60,373 nt of DNA, from NCBI GenBank assembly GCA_003157015.1, contig PMIJ01000187.1, positions 1-60,373 on the forward strand, read 5' to 3'. Below the pieces are notes generated by a model. That model was not told the origin of the DNA. It saw only the letters and a list, made by a program, of their open reading frames with translations, and searched no databases. Shown here one piece after another: positions 45,416 through 53,978 of the stretch; positions within the stretch are counted from its first letter, which is position 1, and each line of letters starts with the position of its first letter. This DNA is from Bacteroidales bacterium (GTDB lineage: Bacteria > Bacteroidota > Bacteroidia > Bacteroidales > VadinHA17). Position numbers and translations under genes: made by a program.

Positions 45416-46741
45416 TCATTTAGCAACTATGACACACATTAACTGGCTTTGATCGCGGATCAGAAGCTTGCTGTTTGAAAGTGCAAGTGGTGCCCAGTTT
45501 TGAGTTCCAAACCTTGTATCTGTTCCTTCTTTTACCTCAAGAAGGGATGCTGATGCAATTGGCTTAAATGCTGCAGGATCAGGCTCAATAAGATACAACT
45601 TACTGCTACCATCGGTGCTGAGCAGCAAACCGTCTGCGAGAATCATACCACCTTTATCAAATAACGGGGACCTCCCTGTTTTCCATTTAACCTGGCCGTC
45701 TATACTCATACAAACCAGGCCGTCTTTTCGTTCGTTGGTTGTATATTGCGCATAAAAATAGCCGTTAACCAGAATCGGAGGTTGTGTATGAGCTCCAAAA
45801 TCAGGATTTTTATAAAGCTCTTTAACTCCGTAGCTGCCATCTGCTTCCTTCTCAATTTTTATCATTGCCGCACCTGCATTATATCCACCTGTTATCAGCA
45901 CTCTGCCTTCACCGGCATCAACTGCACCAGGGACTGGAATCGAACATTGCCAGTTCGTATATTCCCACAGAATTTTCCCGGAAAGCGGGTCAATTCCAAC
46001 GACTTTGCCTCCGCTGCCACTTTCTCCATAGCCACCATGAGATGAAGCTGTTATCATAACAACCTGGCTGGCTCCTCCAACTTTTACAAGTGCTGGGCTG
46101 ACATATCCGACGGGACCAAGAGAAGGTGTTTTCCATTTCACATTACCGTTAAGTTTATCATATGCTATAACCCCTGCCTGTGGCGCCTGTGAAGCAATAA
46201 TAAGCAAATTGTTGTAAACTAAAGGACATTGAGTAATTGCCCAAGTCGGTATTTTATCGCCACCGAAATCGGTCCAGACATTCTTATTCCAGATGGGTTT
46301 GTGTGTGTTGATGTCTATGCAATAAAGGTTTCCGTAAGGACCGCACGAATAGATTCGGTTATCGTCTAAAGCGGGTACACTTCGCGAACCGGGAAACATA
46401 ACAGATCCGGGAGCTTCATAACCAAAATTCCAGAGTTCTTTCCCGCTGGAAAGATCAAAACACCTCATTTTATCGCCTACCTTATCATCTCTGTCCAGTA
46501 AATATACCTTCCCGTCTTTGATAACAGGTCCGCCATAACCTATGCCAACATTAACAGTCCATAGAACTTCCGGACCTTTCTCAGGCCAGGAGCACAAAAT
46601 ACCTTTCTGGGGTGAGGAACTATTTCCATTGGGTCCAAGATACTGGAGCCAGTCTTGTGCATAAATATTAGATGCGCAAACAAATAAGACAATCACCGTA
46701 ATAAGCATCTTACTTTGTTTCATTTTAATAATTTCTTTCAT
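45416..46741 (-). CDS. Secreted PQQ-like beta-propeller upstream of the two-component genes
   Basis: This 441-residue protein has a signal peptide (to about residue 28, ASNIYAQ). The propeller starts WLQYLGPNGNSSSPQKG and VLWTVNVGIGYGGPVIKDGKVYLLDRDD, with KLNGNVKWKTPSLGPVGYVSP and ILWEYTNWQCSIPVPG. The GYGGPV and GKVYLLDxxxKxxDKMRCFDLSSGKELW segments parallel those of the protein at 35980, so the two are close relatives. Starts at 46741 or at the ATG at 46723 both leave the signal peptide. It ends 102 nt before the histidine kinase and may be one of its regulated or sensing partners. Confidence 0.8.
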   Translation of the reverse strand: MKEIIKMKQSKMLITVIVLFVCASNIYAQDWLQYLGPNGNSSSPQKGILCSWPEKGPEVLWTVNVGIGYGGPVIKDGKVYLLDRDDKVGDKMRCFDLSSGKELWNFGYEAPGSVMFPGSRSVPALDDNRIYSCGPYGNLYCIDINTHKPIWNKNVWTDFGGDKIPTWAITQCPLVYNNLLIIASQAPQAGVIAYDKLNGNVKWKTPSLGPVGYVSPALVKVGGASQVVMITASSHGGYGESGSGGKVVGIDPLSGKILWEYTNWQCSIPVPGAVDAGEGRVLITGGYNAGAAMIKIEKEADGSYGVKELYKNPDFGAHTQPPILVNGYFYAQYTTNERKDGLVCMSIDGQVKWKTGRSPLFDKGGMILADGLLLSTDGSSKLYLIEPDPAAFKPIASASLLEVKEGTDTRFGTQNWAPLALSNSKLLIRDQSQLMCVIVAK

Positions 46742-46749
46742 TTTAGTTA

Positions 46750-46790
46750 AGTTAATTATTATTCAGTTAATTATTATTCAATTAATTATT
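46750..46790. repeat. 15-bp AT-rich tandem repeat
   Basis: AGTTAATTATTATTC occurs twice in tandem, and a third, partial copy (AATTAATTATT) follows. It lies directly upstream of the PQQ-like gene start at 46741, in its probable promoter or leader. Confidence 0.7.
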
Positions 46791-46883
46791 AAGGCAATAG
46801 TTGATGTTTTAACATTTCGGATCCTTAAACTTCTAATTTAAATATTATTATCCATCCATCATGTGCTCATCATGCGCTAAAAC

Positions 46884-46917
46884 GAAAAAACAAGGCATGA
46901 TCACGAAGGCTTGTTCT
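46884..46917 (-). terminator. Terminator-like motif beyond the aldo/keto reductase region
   Basis: On the minus strand AACAAG and CTTGTT can pair around a loop containing TTCGTGATCATG, followed by TTTTTTC. The core matches the motif after the LytTR gene. It lies about 115-145 nt beyond the reductase stop and overlaps the end of the 41-codon open remnant, so it ends whatever that remnant once belonged to. Confidence 0.35.
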
Positions 46918-47026
46918 CGCCCAGTATTATTATATTTTTCATTGCTTTTTCAAGGATCTTCTGGCTAATCTCTAACGTGATTTTTCCGGTTTCGGAGAGT
47001 GCGTTTAATCCATGAGCTTCTGTATT
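46901..47026 (-). pseudogene. Possible gene remnant in frame after the aldo/keto reductase
   Basis: After the reductase stop TGA and a second stop TAA, the same frame stays open for 41 codons to a TGA at 46901. The peptide contains GLNALSETGKITLEISQKIL and EKAMKNIIILGENKPS, which looks like natural coding sequence. It has no start codon with leader and no match I can name. A terminator-like hairpin overlaps its end rather than the reductase's, so it may be the tail of a lost gene. Confidence 0.3.
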
Positions 47027-47029
47027 TTA

Positions 47030-48178
47030 TCATGTTTTCAACACAATATCATGTTCGAAAGTAGCAGCTACATCCTTTAAACATTTAATGATACTGATGT
47101 GTTGAGGACAACTTTCTTCACATTGTCCGCATTCGATACAATCTGATGCCTTACCATGTGTTTTTGTATAATTATCATAATATACCTTTTGTGTTGAGAA
47201 CACACCTTTTGAGAATTGTTTTTCTGTATTATATAATGCAAAATATTCCGGAATAGCTATGTTGTTCGGACAGCCCTCCACGCAGTAGCGGCAGGCAGTG
47301 CAAGGAATTGCAAGTGCTTCGCTAATTATGAATAACGCTTTTTGCACAATATCAAATTCCTCCTTTACAAAAGGCTTAAAATCCACCATATAACCCGTAT
47401 TATCCAGTAACTGTTCCATATCAGACATACCACTTAGTACCGTCATGATTCCCTCATGACTTGCCACGAAACGTATGGCCCAGGAAGGTATAGACATATT
47501 TGGATTATAGTTTTTAAATAATATCTCAACTTTTCCCGGCACATTTGCGAGGATTCCACCCTTAACAGGTTCCATGGCAACAATCGGCTTCTTATGTTTT
47601 CTAACCACTTCAAAACATTTCCCTGACTGAATGCCTTCGTTATCCCAATCCAAATAATTAAGTTGTAACTGGACAAAATCAACTTCCGGGTGAGCTATCA
47701 GGATTTTTTCCAATAAATCCGCATTGTCATGATAGGAAAATCCTATCTGTCTGATTTTTCCTTCTTTTTTCTTTTCCTGGATGAATTTAAAAGTATCCAA
47801 TTTTTCAGCTATTGCATAATGCGTTACACCCAGGTTATGAAGAAGATAGTAATCGAAGTAGTCTACCCCACATTTTTCTAACTGTTCATTAAAAATTCTT
47901 TCCTGATCTTCTCTTGTTTTCAAGAGCATCACTGGTAATTTTGTAGCTAATGTGAAACTTTCTCTTTTATGACGTTTAACTAATGATTCTTTTATAGCAA
48001 TTTCACTCTTGCCCATGTGATAAACATAAGCTGTATCAAAATAGGTAAAGCCTCTTTCCAAAAAAGCATCCACCATTTGATTTAATGTACCCATATCAAT
48101 ACTTGAATAATCATTTGGGTTCCTTAACGGCAATCTCATTAATCCGAATCCTAATTTCTTTTGAGGTATTTTTATCAT
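47030..48178 (-). CDS. Aldo/keto reductase with C-terminal 2x[4Fe-4S] ferredoxin domain
   Basis: This 382-residue protein has an N-terminal AKR barrel (about residues 1-270) with [10 protein letters not shown], a [12 protein letters not shown] catalytic segment (Asp and Tyr), KLPVMLLK (Lys) and YYLLHNLG (His). After it come two cluster motifs, [12 protein letters not shown] (about 292-303) and [12 protein letters not shown] (about 350-361). Such iron-sulfur AKRs are common in anaerobes, but their electron partner and substrate are mostly unknown. It lies 18 nt after the cupin/CMD gene and probably shares its operon. A short open remnant follows it. Confidence 0.88.
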   Translation of the reverse strand: MIKIPQKKLGFGLMRLPLRNPNDYSSIDMGTLNQMVDAFLERGFTYFDTAYVYHMGKSEIAIKESLVKRHKRESFTLATKLPVMLLKTREDQERIFNEQLEKCGVDYFDYYLLHNLGVTHYAIAEKLDTFKFIQEKKKEGKIRQIGFSYHDNADLLEKILIAHPEVDFVQLQLNYLDWDNEGIQSGKCFEVVRKHKKPIVAMEPVKGGILANVPGKVEILFKNYNPNMSIPSWAIRFVASHEGIMTVLSGMSDMEQLLDNTGYMVDFKPFVKEEFDIVQKALFIISEALAIPCTACRYCVEGCPNNIAIPEYFALYNTEKQFSKGVFSTQKVYYDNYTKTHGKASDCIECGQCEESCPQHISIIKCLKDVAATFEHDIVLKT

Positions 48179-48196
48179 TTCTTGCTATGCTGTAAA

Positions 48197-49384
48197 TTAT
48201 TCAGGAATTACTTCATTGATACAATTTATAGCATTTAAGGTGCGAGGATATCCAATGTATGGCAATAGTTGAGTGGTTACACTGAGCAACGTCTCCTTGT
48301 TATTGCCTACATTTACGTTTCCCTGAACATGCCCTTTTACCTGAGACTCAGTTCCACCCATACTAATGAGCATGGAGAAGGTAAGCAGTTCCCTGGTTTT
48401 CATATCCAACCCGTTTCGGGTGTAATAGTCGCCAAAGCAATTACCAGCCAGGTAGTCCTGAATATGCTTCTGATTTTCGGGAGCATTCACGCGCGTCCGT
48501 TCAATTCGTTCTCCGAAAGTTGCTTTCATCAAAGCCAGGCCCTTTGCGTGGCGATTTTCAGGTGTGGTTGTAGATTGTCCTTTTAAAGGCAATTCAATTC
48601 CCCTTTCTTTAAATATTTCGTTGGTGGCGTAAATGAAGTCAATCACCCTGGCAACACCAACATAAGCAACCGATTGATACAGGATTTCCTTAATTTCAAC
48701 AGGTGTTACCCCAACATTTAGTCCTGCATTCACAAACATTTTGTATTCAGTAAGTGACTGACAGGCAATGTTTGATCCCATAATCATCATCACTCTGGTC
48801 TTTGTTTCGAGGTTGCCATAGCTAATTACCTCGTCAAAAGCCCAATTGTCGAATATTTCAATCAATTCCGGATCAGTTTGTGCGGCTAGCGAATTATAAT
48901 CAGGCCACAATTCTTCATGATTTTTAATAGCATCATCGCTCAGTCTGATAGCCTTACTGTTTGAGCCGGCTGTTACTTTTGAGTAATGTTCGTCATCCAC
49001 AGCCTCTAACCAGGTAACTTTGTTGTCCTGAGGATTTGTTTCAATTGCTAAATGCGAGAACCAACTGTCAGGAGATGCTCCATGCCAGTGAACCACATTA
49101 GCTGGAATTTCGACAACATCACCCGGTAAAAGCAGACGTGCCGCTTCCCCTTTAGCCTGATAATATCCCTTTCCGCCTACAGAAATAAGTATTTGGCCAC
49201 CTGTATGACTATGCCAGTTATTACGGCAGCCCGGTTCAAAGGTCACATTAGATACAGGACAATTTAAATCTTTATTTTGTGTTAACGGAGCCAGATAAGC
49301 CTGTCCGGTAAAATATTTAGAATACATTTCGGGGAGTTTGTTTCCCACCGGGAAAAAACTGATTTTAGGAGTTTCTTCTTTCAT
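48197..49384 (-). CDS. Cupin plus carboxymuconolactone decarboxylase-like fusion
   Basis: This 395-residue protein has an N-terminal cupin (about residues 30-125) with metal-ligand-like NWHSHTGGQ and HWHGAS motifs, then two carboxymuconolactone decarboxylase/AhpD-like segments: EIFDNWAFDEVISYGNLETKTRVM (about 175 onward) and GDYYTRNGLDMKTRELLTFSMLISMGG (about 315 onward). The AhpD catalytic CxxC is absent, so peroxidase chemistry is unlikely. Similar fusions accompany reductases in Bacteroidota and are not well characterised. It heads a two-gene unit with the iron-sulfur aldo/keto reductase. Confidence 0.83.
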   Translation of the reverse strand: MKEETPKISFFPVGNKLPEMYSKYFTGQAYLAPLTQNKDLNCPVSNVTFEPGCRNNWHSHTGGQILISVGGKGYYQAKGEAARLLLPGDVVEIPANVVHWHGASPDSWFSHLAIETNPQDNKVTWLEAVDDEHYSKVTAGSNSKAIRLSDDAIKNHEELWPDYNSLAAQTDPELIEIFDNWAFDEVISYGNLETKTRVMMIMGSNIACQSLTEYKMFVNAGLNVGVTPVEIKEILYQSVAYVGVARVIDFIYATNEIFKERGIELPLKGQSTTTPENRHAKGLALMKATFGERIERTRVNAPENQKHIQDYLAGNCFGDYYTRNGLDMKTRELLTFSMLISMGGTESQVKGHVQGNVNVGNNKETLLSVTTQLLPYIGYPRTLNAINCINEVIPE

Positions 49385-49698
49385 ATCTTATGCATTTAAT
49401 CATGGTACAAAAATAGATATGAAGCACGCCATATAATAACTAAAATGAAACAGGAACCTACGAAATTCAAACATTTGTGCTTTTCCATTCTTTTGCATGA
49501 TTTTTGTTATATTAATAATATTTAACAAACACAGGTATTATATATCAATTATTCAGTTAATACAATTATTTACTTAATTTATTTACATTTTACTACACAA
49601 TTTATTTCAAATTGAATATTGGTTATAAAAATATTATTAGCTTTGCACCTTAAGTTTCTACTTTTCTCAACTATTAAATAAATATTAAAGGAATCAGT
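49385..49698. promoter_or_regulatory. AT-rich divergent intergenic region with asnB promoter
   Basis: This 314-bp AT-rich spacer lies between the minus-strand cupin/CMD gene and asnB, and no gene is seen. On the plus strand a TTG (49619-49621) precedes TAGCTTTG (49638-49645), which matches the Bacteroidota -33 and TAnnTTTG -7 consensus. The transcript would start near 49652, with AAAGGA placed 6 nt ahead of the asnB ATG. No clear promoter for the minus-strand gene was found. Confidence 0.65.
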
Positions 49699-51366
49699 AT
49701 GTGCGGAATAGTCGGAGTATTTGATCTGAAAGTCAATCATATGGAGTTAAGGGCTACAGTCCTTAAAATGTCGAAGAAGGTTAGACATCGTGGTCCAGAC
49801 TGGTCAGGTATATTTTATTGTGAAAAGGCTATCCTTGCACACGAAAGGTTATCGATTGTCGATCCGCAATCAGGTAAACAGCCATTATACAGTAAAGATT
49901 GCAATCTGATACTTGCCGTAAATGGCGAGATCTACAATCACCAGGAAATCAGAAAACGGTATGAAAAAACATATAAATTTCAGACCCATTCAGATTGTGA
50001 GGTGATACTTCCTCTTTACCAGGACAAAGGTCCGGCTTTCATTGAGGAACTAAATGGGATTTTCGCTTTCGCTTTATATGACAGGGTGAAAGATTGCTAT
50101 TTTATTGCCCGTGATCATATTGGAATAATACCTCTCTATATTGGATGGGATTCATTTGGTAATTTTTATGTAGCCTCAGAACTAAAAGCGCTTGAAGGAG
50201 TCTGCAATAAGATCCAGGAGTTTTTGCCAGGTCATTATCTCTACAGCAAAGAGGGGGTTATGACACAATGGTATAAACGCGATTGGATGGACTATTCAGC
50301 GGTTAAAAATAATGAGACCAGCATTGAAGATCTCAGGGAAGCTCTTGAAGCGTCTGTACACCGTCAGCTTATGTCGGATGTTCCTTATGGTGTTCTTCTC
50401 TCCGGCGGACTCGATTCTTCAGTTGTCTCAGCAATAGCTAAGAAATTTGCACCAAAGAGAATCGAGTCGCAGGACAAGAGTGAAGCATGGTGGCCACAAT
50501 TGCACTCTTTTGCTGTGGGACTCGAAGGCTCTCCTGATCTTGCTGCAGCGCGGAAAGTAGCTCAGCATATCGGCACCATTCATCATGAAATCAACTTTAC
50601 AGTGCAGGAAGGTCTCGATGCATTAAGAGATGTTATTTATCACATTGAAACATACGATGTGACTACTATCAGAGCTTCAACTCCTATGTATCTGCTTGCA
50701 AGAGTGATCAAATCGATGGGAGTGAAGATGGTTCTCTCCGGTGAAGGTGCCGATGAAATTTTTGGAGGATACCTCTATTTCCATAAGGCGCCATCTCCAG
50801 AAGCTTTACATGAAGAAACAGTAAGGAAAATCAGCAAACTTCATTTATATGATTGCCTGCGTGCAAACAAATCTCTGGCTGCATGGGGTGTTGAAGGTCG
50901 TGTTCCGTTCCTGGATAAAGAGTTTATGGATGTGGCTATGCGTCTTAATCCAAAAGATAAGATGATTAACAAGGATCGCATTGAAAAATGGGTTCTGAGA
51001 AAAGCCTTCGAAGATTATCTTCCTGCAAGTGTTGCATGGCGACAAAAAGAACAGTTCTCCGATGGAGTCGGCTACAACTGGATCGATTCTCTGAAGGAAC
51101 TTACTTCACATGAAGTGACAGACGATCAGCTTGCAAATGCAAAGTATCGCTTTCCGATCAATCCTCCGATGTCGAAGGAAGAATATTTCTACAGGTGTAT
51201 TTTTACCGAGCATTTCCCTTCCGATTCAGCTGCATTATGTGTACCATCAGTTCCCTCAGTGGCATGCAGCACTCCAGAAGCTATTGCCTGGGATGCCTCT
51301 TTTAAGAATATGATTGACCCCTCAGGACGAGCGGTTAAAAGTGTGCATAATGATTCATATAAATAG
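49699..51366 (+). CDS. asnB: Asparagine synthase B (glutamine-hydrolysing)
   Basis: The 555-residue length matches E. coli AsnB. Cys2 is the glutaminase nucleophile (MCGIVGVFD), with the class II glutaminase pattern RHRGPDWSG and NGEIYNHQEIR. The synthetase half has the PP-loop SGGLDSSVVSAIAKK (about residues 235-249), VLSGEGADEIFGGYLYF and the C-terminal RQKEQFSDGVGYNWID typical of AsnB. It converts aspartate, glutamine and ATP to asparagine. It stands alone with its own promoter, and repeats separate it from the glycyl radical enzyme. Confidence 0.95.
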   Translation: MCGIVGVFDLKVNHMELRATVLKMSKKVRHRGPDWSGIFYCEKAILAHERLSIVDPQSGKQPLYSKDCNLILAVNGEIYNHQEIRKRYEKTYKFQTHSDCEVILPLYQDKGPAFIEELNGIFAFALYDRVKDCYFIARDHIGIIPLYIGWDSFGNFYVASELKALEGVCNKIQEFLPGHYLYSKEGVMTQWYKRDWMDYSAVKNNETSIEDLREALEASVHRQLMSDVPYGVLLSGGLDSSVVSAIAKKFAPKRIESQDKSEAWWPQLHSFAVGLEGSPDLAAARKVAQHIGTIHHEINFTVQEGLDALRDVIYHIETYDVTTIRASTPMYLLARVIKSMGVKMVLSGEGADEIFGGYLYFHKAPSPEALHEETVRKISKLHLYDCLRANKSLAAWGVEGRVPFLDKEFMDVAMRLNPKDKMINKDRIEKWVLRKAFEDYLPASVAWRQKEQFSDGVGYNWIDSLKELTSHEVTDDQLANAKYRFPINPPMSKEEYFYRCIFTEHFPSDSAALCVPSVPSVACSTPEAIAWDASFKNMIDPSGRAVKSVHNDSYK

Positions 51367-51369
51367 ATA

Positions 51370-51410
51370 TTCAGCCCCTTGTCCCGCTGTTGAGAGACAT
51401 TCCCCGAAAG
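51370..51410. repeat. CCCC/GGGG short palindromic element after asnB
   Basis: CAGCCCCTTGTCCC is followed by a short inverted element CATTCCCCGAAAGGGGGAAT (51399-51418). It lies just after the asnB stop and probably acts as its terminator. It resembles the other GC-rich intergenic elements in the window. Confidence 0.45.
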
Positions 51411-51447
51411 GGGGAATAATTCTGAGATATATCCTTGATTTCGTATT

Positions 51448-51513
51448 GGTCATGCCATGGCATGACCCTACGGTCTCTAAATCGTTTTAGCAGGGCCACG
51501 CCATGGCGTGGCC
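51448..51513. repeat. Two related 20-bp perfect palindromes
   Basis: GGTCATGCCATGGCATGACC (51448-51467) and GGCCACGCCATGGCGTGGCC (51494-51513) are each perfect palindromes. They differ at three positions per arm, and every difference is compensated in the other arm. The pair lies 46 bp apart, start to start. No enzyme or transposase is linked to them here. Confidence 0.8.
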
Positions 51514-51529
51514 ATTACATGGTATTCTT

Positions 51530-51573
51530 TGTGATGCTTTGTGTAAAACCTTTGTGTACTTTGTGGTTAATGG
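51530..51573. repeat. TTTGTGTACTTTGTGGTTAA-type dispersed repeat
   Basis: The T/G-rich sequence (CTTTGTGATGCTTTGTGTAA, then CTTTGTGTACTTTGTGGTTA) repeats almost exactly the arm at 2078-2116. It lies 36 nt before the glycyl radical enzyme start. Confidence 0.6.
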
Positions 51574-51608
51574 ATTTCTTTCTTAATTTGGGCAAGATTT
51601 GAAATTTA

Positions 51609-53978
51609 ATGATATCAGATATCCAAGATCTAAAACCTACATTCAGAATTCTTTCTTTAAAGAATAAAACTCTGAATGTTGACCGGTATCTCTCAATTGA
51701 ACAGGCAAAAATAATCACCAGGATATACCAGAAGAATGAGAATCTACCTGTCAATATTAAACGTGCGAAGGCACTTGCTGCATCTCTTTCAGAAATGCAA
51801 ATTGCAATTGATCCTGAAGAACTTATTGTTGGAAACCGCACACCCGACAACAGGGCAGGAGTGGTGTTCCCTGAAGCAGGCATTGAATGGCTGGCAAAAG
51901 AAATTGATACTTTGCCTGATCGATCTCAGGATCCATTTCTTGTTAGAAATGAAGATGCCGTTTATTTTAAAACAATAATTCAACCTTACTGGCATGATAA
52001 AACCCTGGAAGATGATATTTACAGATATTATGGAAAGGAAATATCTGCAATTGAAAAAGTAGTAAAAATAAATCAGAAAGATCATGCGCAAGGTCATATC
52101 TGCCCTAAAGTTGAAGACTGGCTTAAATTCGGTCCTGCCGGTCTGGCAAATATAGTTCTGAATAAATCTGAAATTGCTCAGGATGAGCTGAAGACTTTTT
52201 ACAAAAGTGTCCATATCACACTTGAGGCATCATGTAAATTCATAAAAAGGTACAGTGATCTGGCTTTGGATATGGCAAAAATAAATGCTAATGATCCGCT
52301 GAGGTCAAATCTTAAAGAAATTTCTGACATCTGTATAAAGCTTTCTGAAAACCCTCCTGAAACTTTTAGGGAAGCACTGCAATCTGTATGGTTCCTTTTT
52401 GTCATACTTCAAATGGAATCAAATGCCTCTTCATTCTCTCCCGGTCGTGCAGATCAATATCTTTTTCCTTTCTACGAAAATGACTTAAAATCAGGCAGGA
52501 TTGATACAGGTGAAGCCATTGAGTTGCTTGACTCTCTGTTCATTAAGTTCAACCAGATAGTTTATATGCGTAATGCACACAGCGCAAAGTACTTTGCTGG
52601 ATTTCCTATCGGCTTTAACGTAACTATTGGAGGACAAAAGAAAAACTCGGAAGATGCCACAAATGAGTTGTCATATCTTATTCTAAAATCTCAGGAGCAT
52701 ATCAGGTTACCACAACCAAATCTTACAGCACGCCTTCATAAAAAGTCTCCGGCAAAGTTTATTAACGAATGCAGCAGAGTTATTGGTCTGGGCAACGGTA
52801 TGCCTCAGATCGTTAATGATGAGAGTATTATACCTTCTTTAAAGACTATCGGAATAAGTTCTGATGATTGTATCGATTTTGCACTTGTGGGTTGTGTTGA
52901 GCTAAGTGCACAGGGTAACTATCTAGGCTGGAGTGATGCAGCTATGTTCAATCTTGTAAAAGTGCTTGAACTGACATTAAATGATGGGAAATGCATGATT
53001 TCAGGGAAACAGATTGGCCTGAAAACAGGCTCTCTTGAAAATTATTCTGATTTCCCATCATTTGAGAATGCTTTCAGAAAACAAATTGATTTTTTCATTG
53101 AAAAGATGATACTTGCCTGCGAAGTGGTTGAGAAAACTCATCAGAAACATTTGCCTTCGCCGTTTCTCTCAAGTGTTATTGATGATTGCCTGAAGAAAGG
53201 GAAAGATGTAACCTCCGGAGGTGCAAAATATAATATGTCGGGGATTCAGGCGATCCAGGTTGCAAATATAGCTGATAGTTTAGCAGTACTTAAAAAACTG
53301 GTGTTCGGCGATAAAATTGTCGACAGACAGACTATGCTTTACTCATTGAGAAACAACTTTGCCGGAAATGAATCACTAAGACAACTTTGTGTAAATCATG
53401 TTCCCAAATATGGCAATGATGTTGCCTGGGTTGATGAACTTGGTGCAAAATGGGTAACTTATTTTGCAGATAAAATCAGACAATTTAAGAACTTCAGGGG
53501 CGGAGGATATCACCTGGGCCTTTATACCGTATCTGCACATGTACCGATGGGTCAAAATGTAGGAGCAACGCCTGATGGGCGAATTTCTCAAACTCCTTTG
53601 GCTGATGGAGGAATGTCGCCAATGTATGGACGCGATAAACTGGGACCGACAGCAGTATTAAATTCTGTAAGCAGGATACCTTCTCATCTGGCAACTAACG
53701 GAACTCTGCTGAATATGAAGTTTCTTCCGTCTTTTTTTAATAATGATGCTGACAGAGAAAAATTCGCATCACTGCTCAGAGCTTTTGTCTGGCTTCCTGT
53801 TCATCATGTCCAGTTTAATGTGGTGACTGCCAGGGAATTGATAAACGCTAAAGCTGACCCTGAATCTTACAGGGGTCTTACAATCAGGGTTGCAGGTTAT
53901 ACGGCTTATTTCACTGAACTTGCCGAAGATTTGCAGGATGAGATAATTAAAAGGACTACTCATGGAGAACCTGATTGA
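51609..53978 (+). CDS. Glycyl radical enzyme, dehydratase/lyase-like, function unassigned
   Basis: This 789-residue enzyme has the pyruvate formate-lyase fold. The active-site loop is GCVELS with Cys429 and Glu431, the CxE pair of glycerol/propanediol dehydratases and some C-N or C-S lyases, not the double Cys of PFL. The C-terminal radical loop is RVAGYTAYF with Gly763, followed by LQDEIIKRTTH. The sequence GWSDAAMFNLVKVLELTLNDG after the active site resembles the glycerol-dehydratase branch by eye. The product is unknown. The activase overlaps the stop by 17 nt. A possible link is 1,2-propanediol from rhamnose, but the rhamnose block is 40 kb away and there are no microcompartment genes. 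Confidence 0.85.
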   Translation: MISDIQDLKPTFRILSLKNKTLNVDRYLSIEQAKIITRIYQKNENLPVNIKRAKALAASLSEMQIAIDPEELIVGNRTPDNRAGVVFPEAGIEWLAKEIDTLPDRSQDPFLVRNEDAVYFKTIIQPYWHDKTLEDDIYRYYGKEISAIEKVVKINQKDHAQGHICPKVEDWLKFGPAGLANIVLNKSEIAQDELKTFYKSVHITLEASCKFIKRYSDLALDMAKINANDPLRSNLKEISDICIKLSENPPETFREALQSVWFLFVILQMESNASSFSPGRADQYLFPFYENDLKSGRIDTGEAIELLDSLFIKFNQIVYMRNAHSAKYFAGFPIGFNVTIGGQKKNSEDATNELSYLILKSQEHIRLPQPNLTARLHKKSPAKFINECSRVIGLGNGMPQIVNDESIIPSLKTIGISSDDCIDFALVGCVELSAQGNYLGWSDAAMFNLVKVLELTLNDGKCMISGKQIGLKTGSLENYSDFPSFENAFRKQIDFFIEKMILACEVVEKTHQKHLPSPFLSSVIDDCLKKGKDVTSGGAKYNMSGIQAIQVANIADSLAVLKKLVFGDKIVDRQTMLYSLRNNFAGNESLRQLCVNHVPKYGNDVAWVDELGAKWVTYFADKIRQFKNFRGGGYHLGLYTVSAHVPMGQNVGATPDGRISQTPLADGGMSPMYGRDKLGPTAVLNSVSRIPSHLATNGTLLNMKFLPSFFNNDADREKFASLLRAFVWLPVHHVQFNVVTARELINAKADPESYRGLTIRVAGYTAYFTELAEDLQDEIIKRTTHGEPD

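Noticed and set aside
18545..46741. PQQ-dependent alcohol or glucose dehydrogenases
   Set aside because: The proteins are propellers of the right class, but the catalytic Asp, calcium ligands and disulfide ring of known dehydrogenases were not identified, and no pqq synthesis genes are present.
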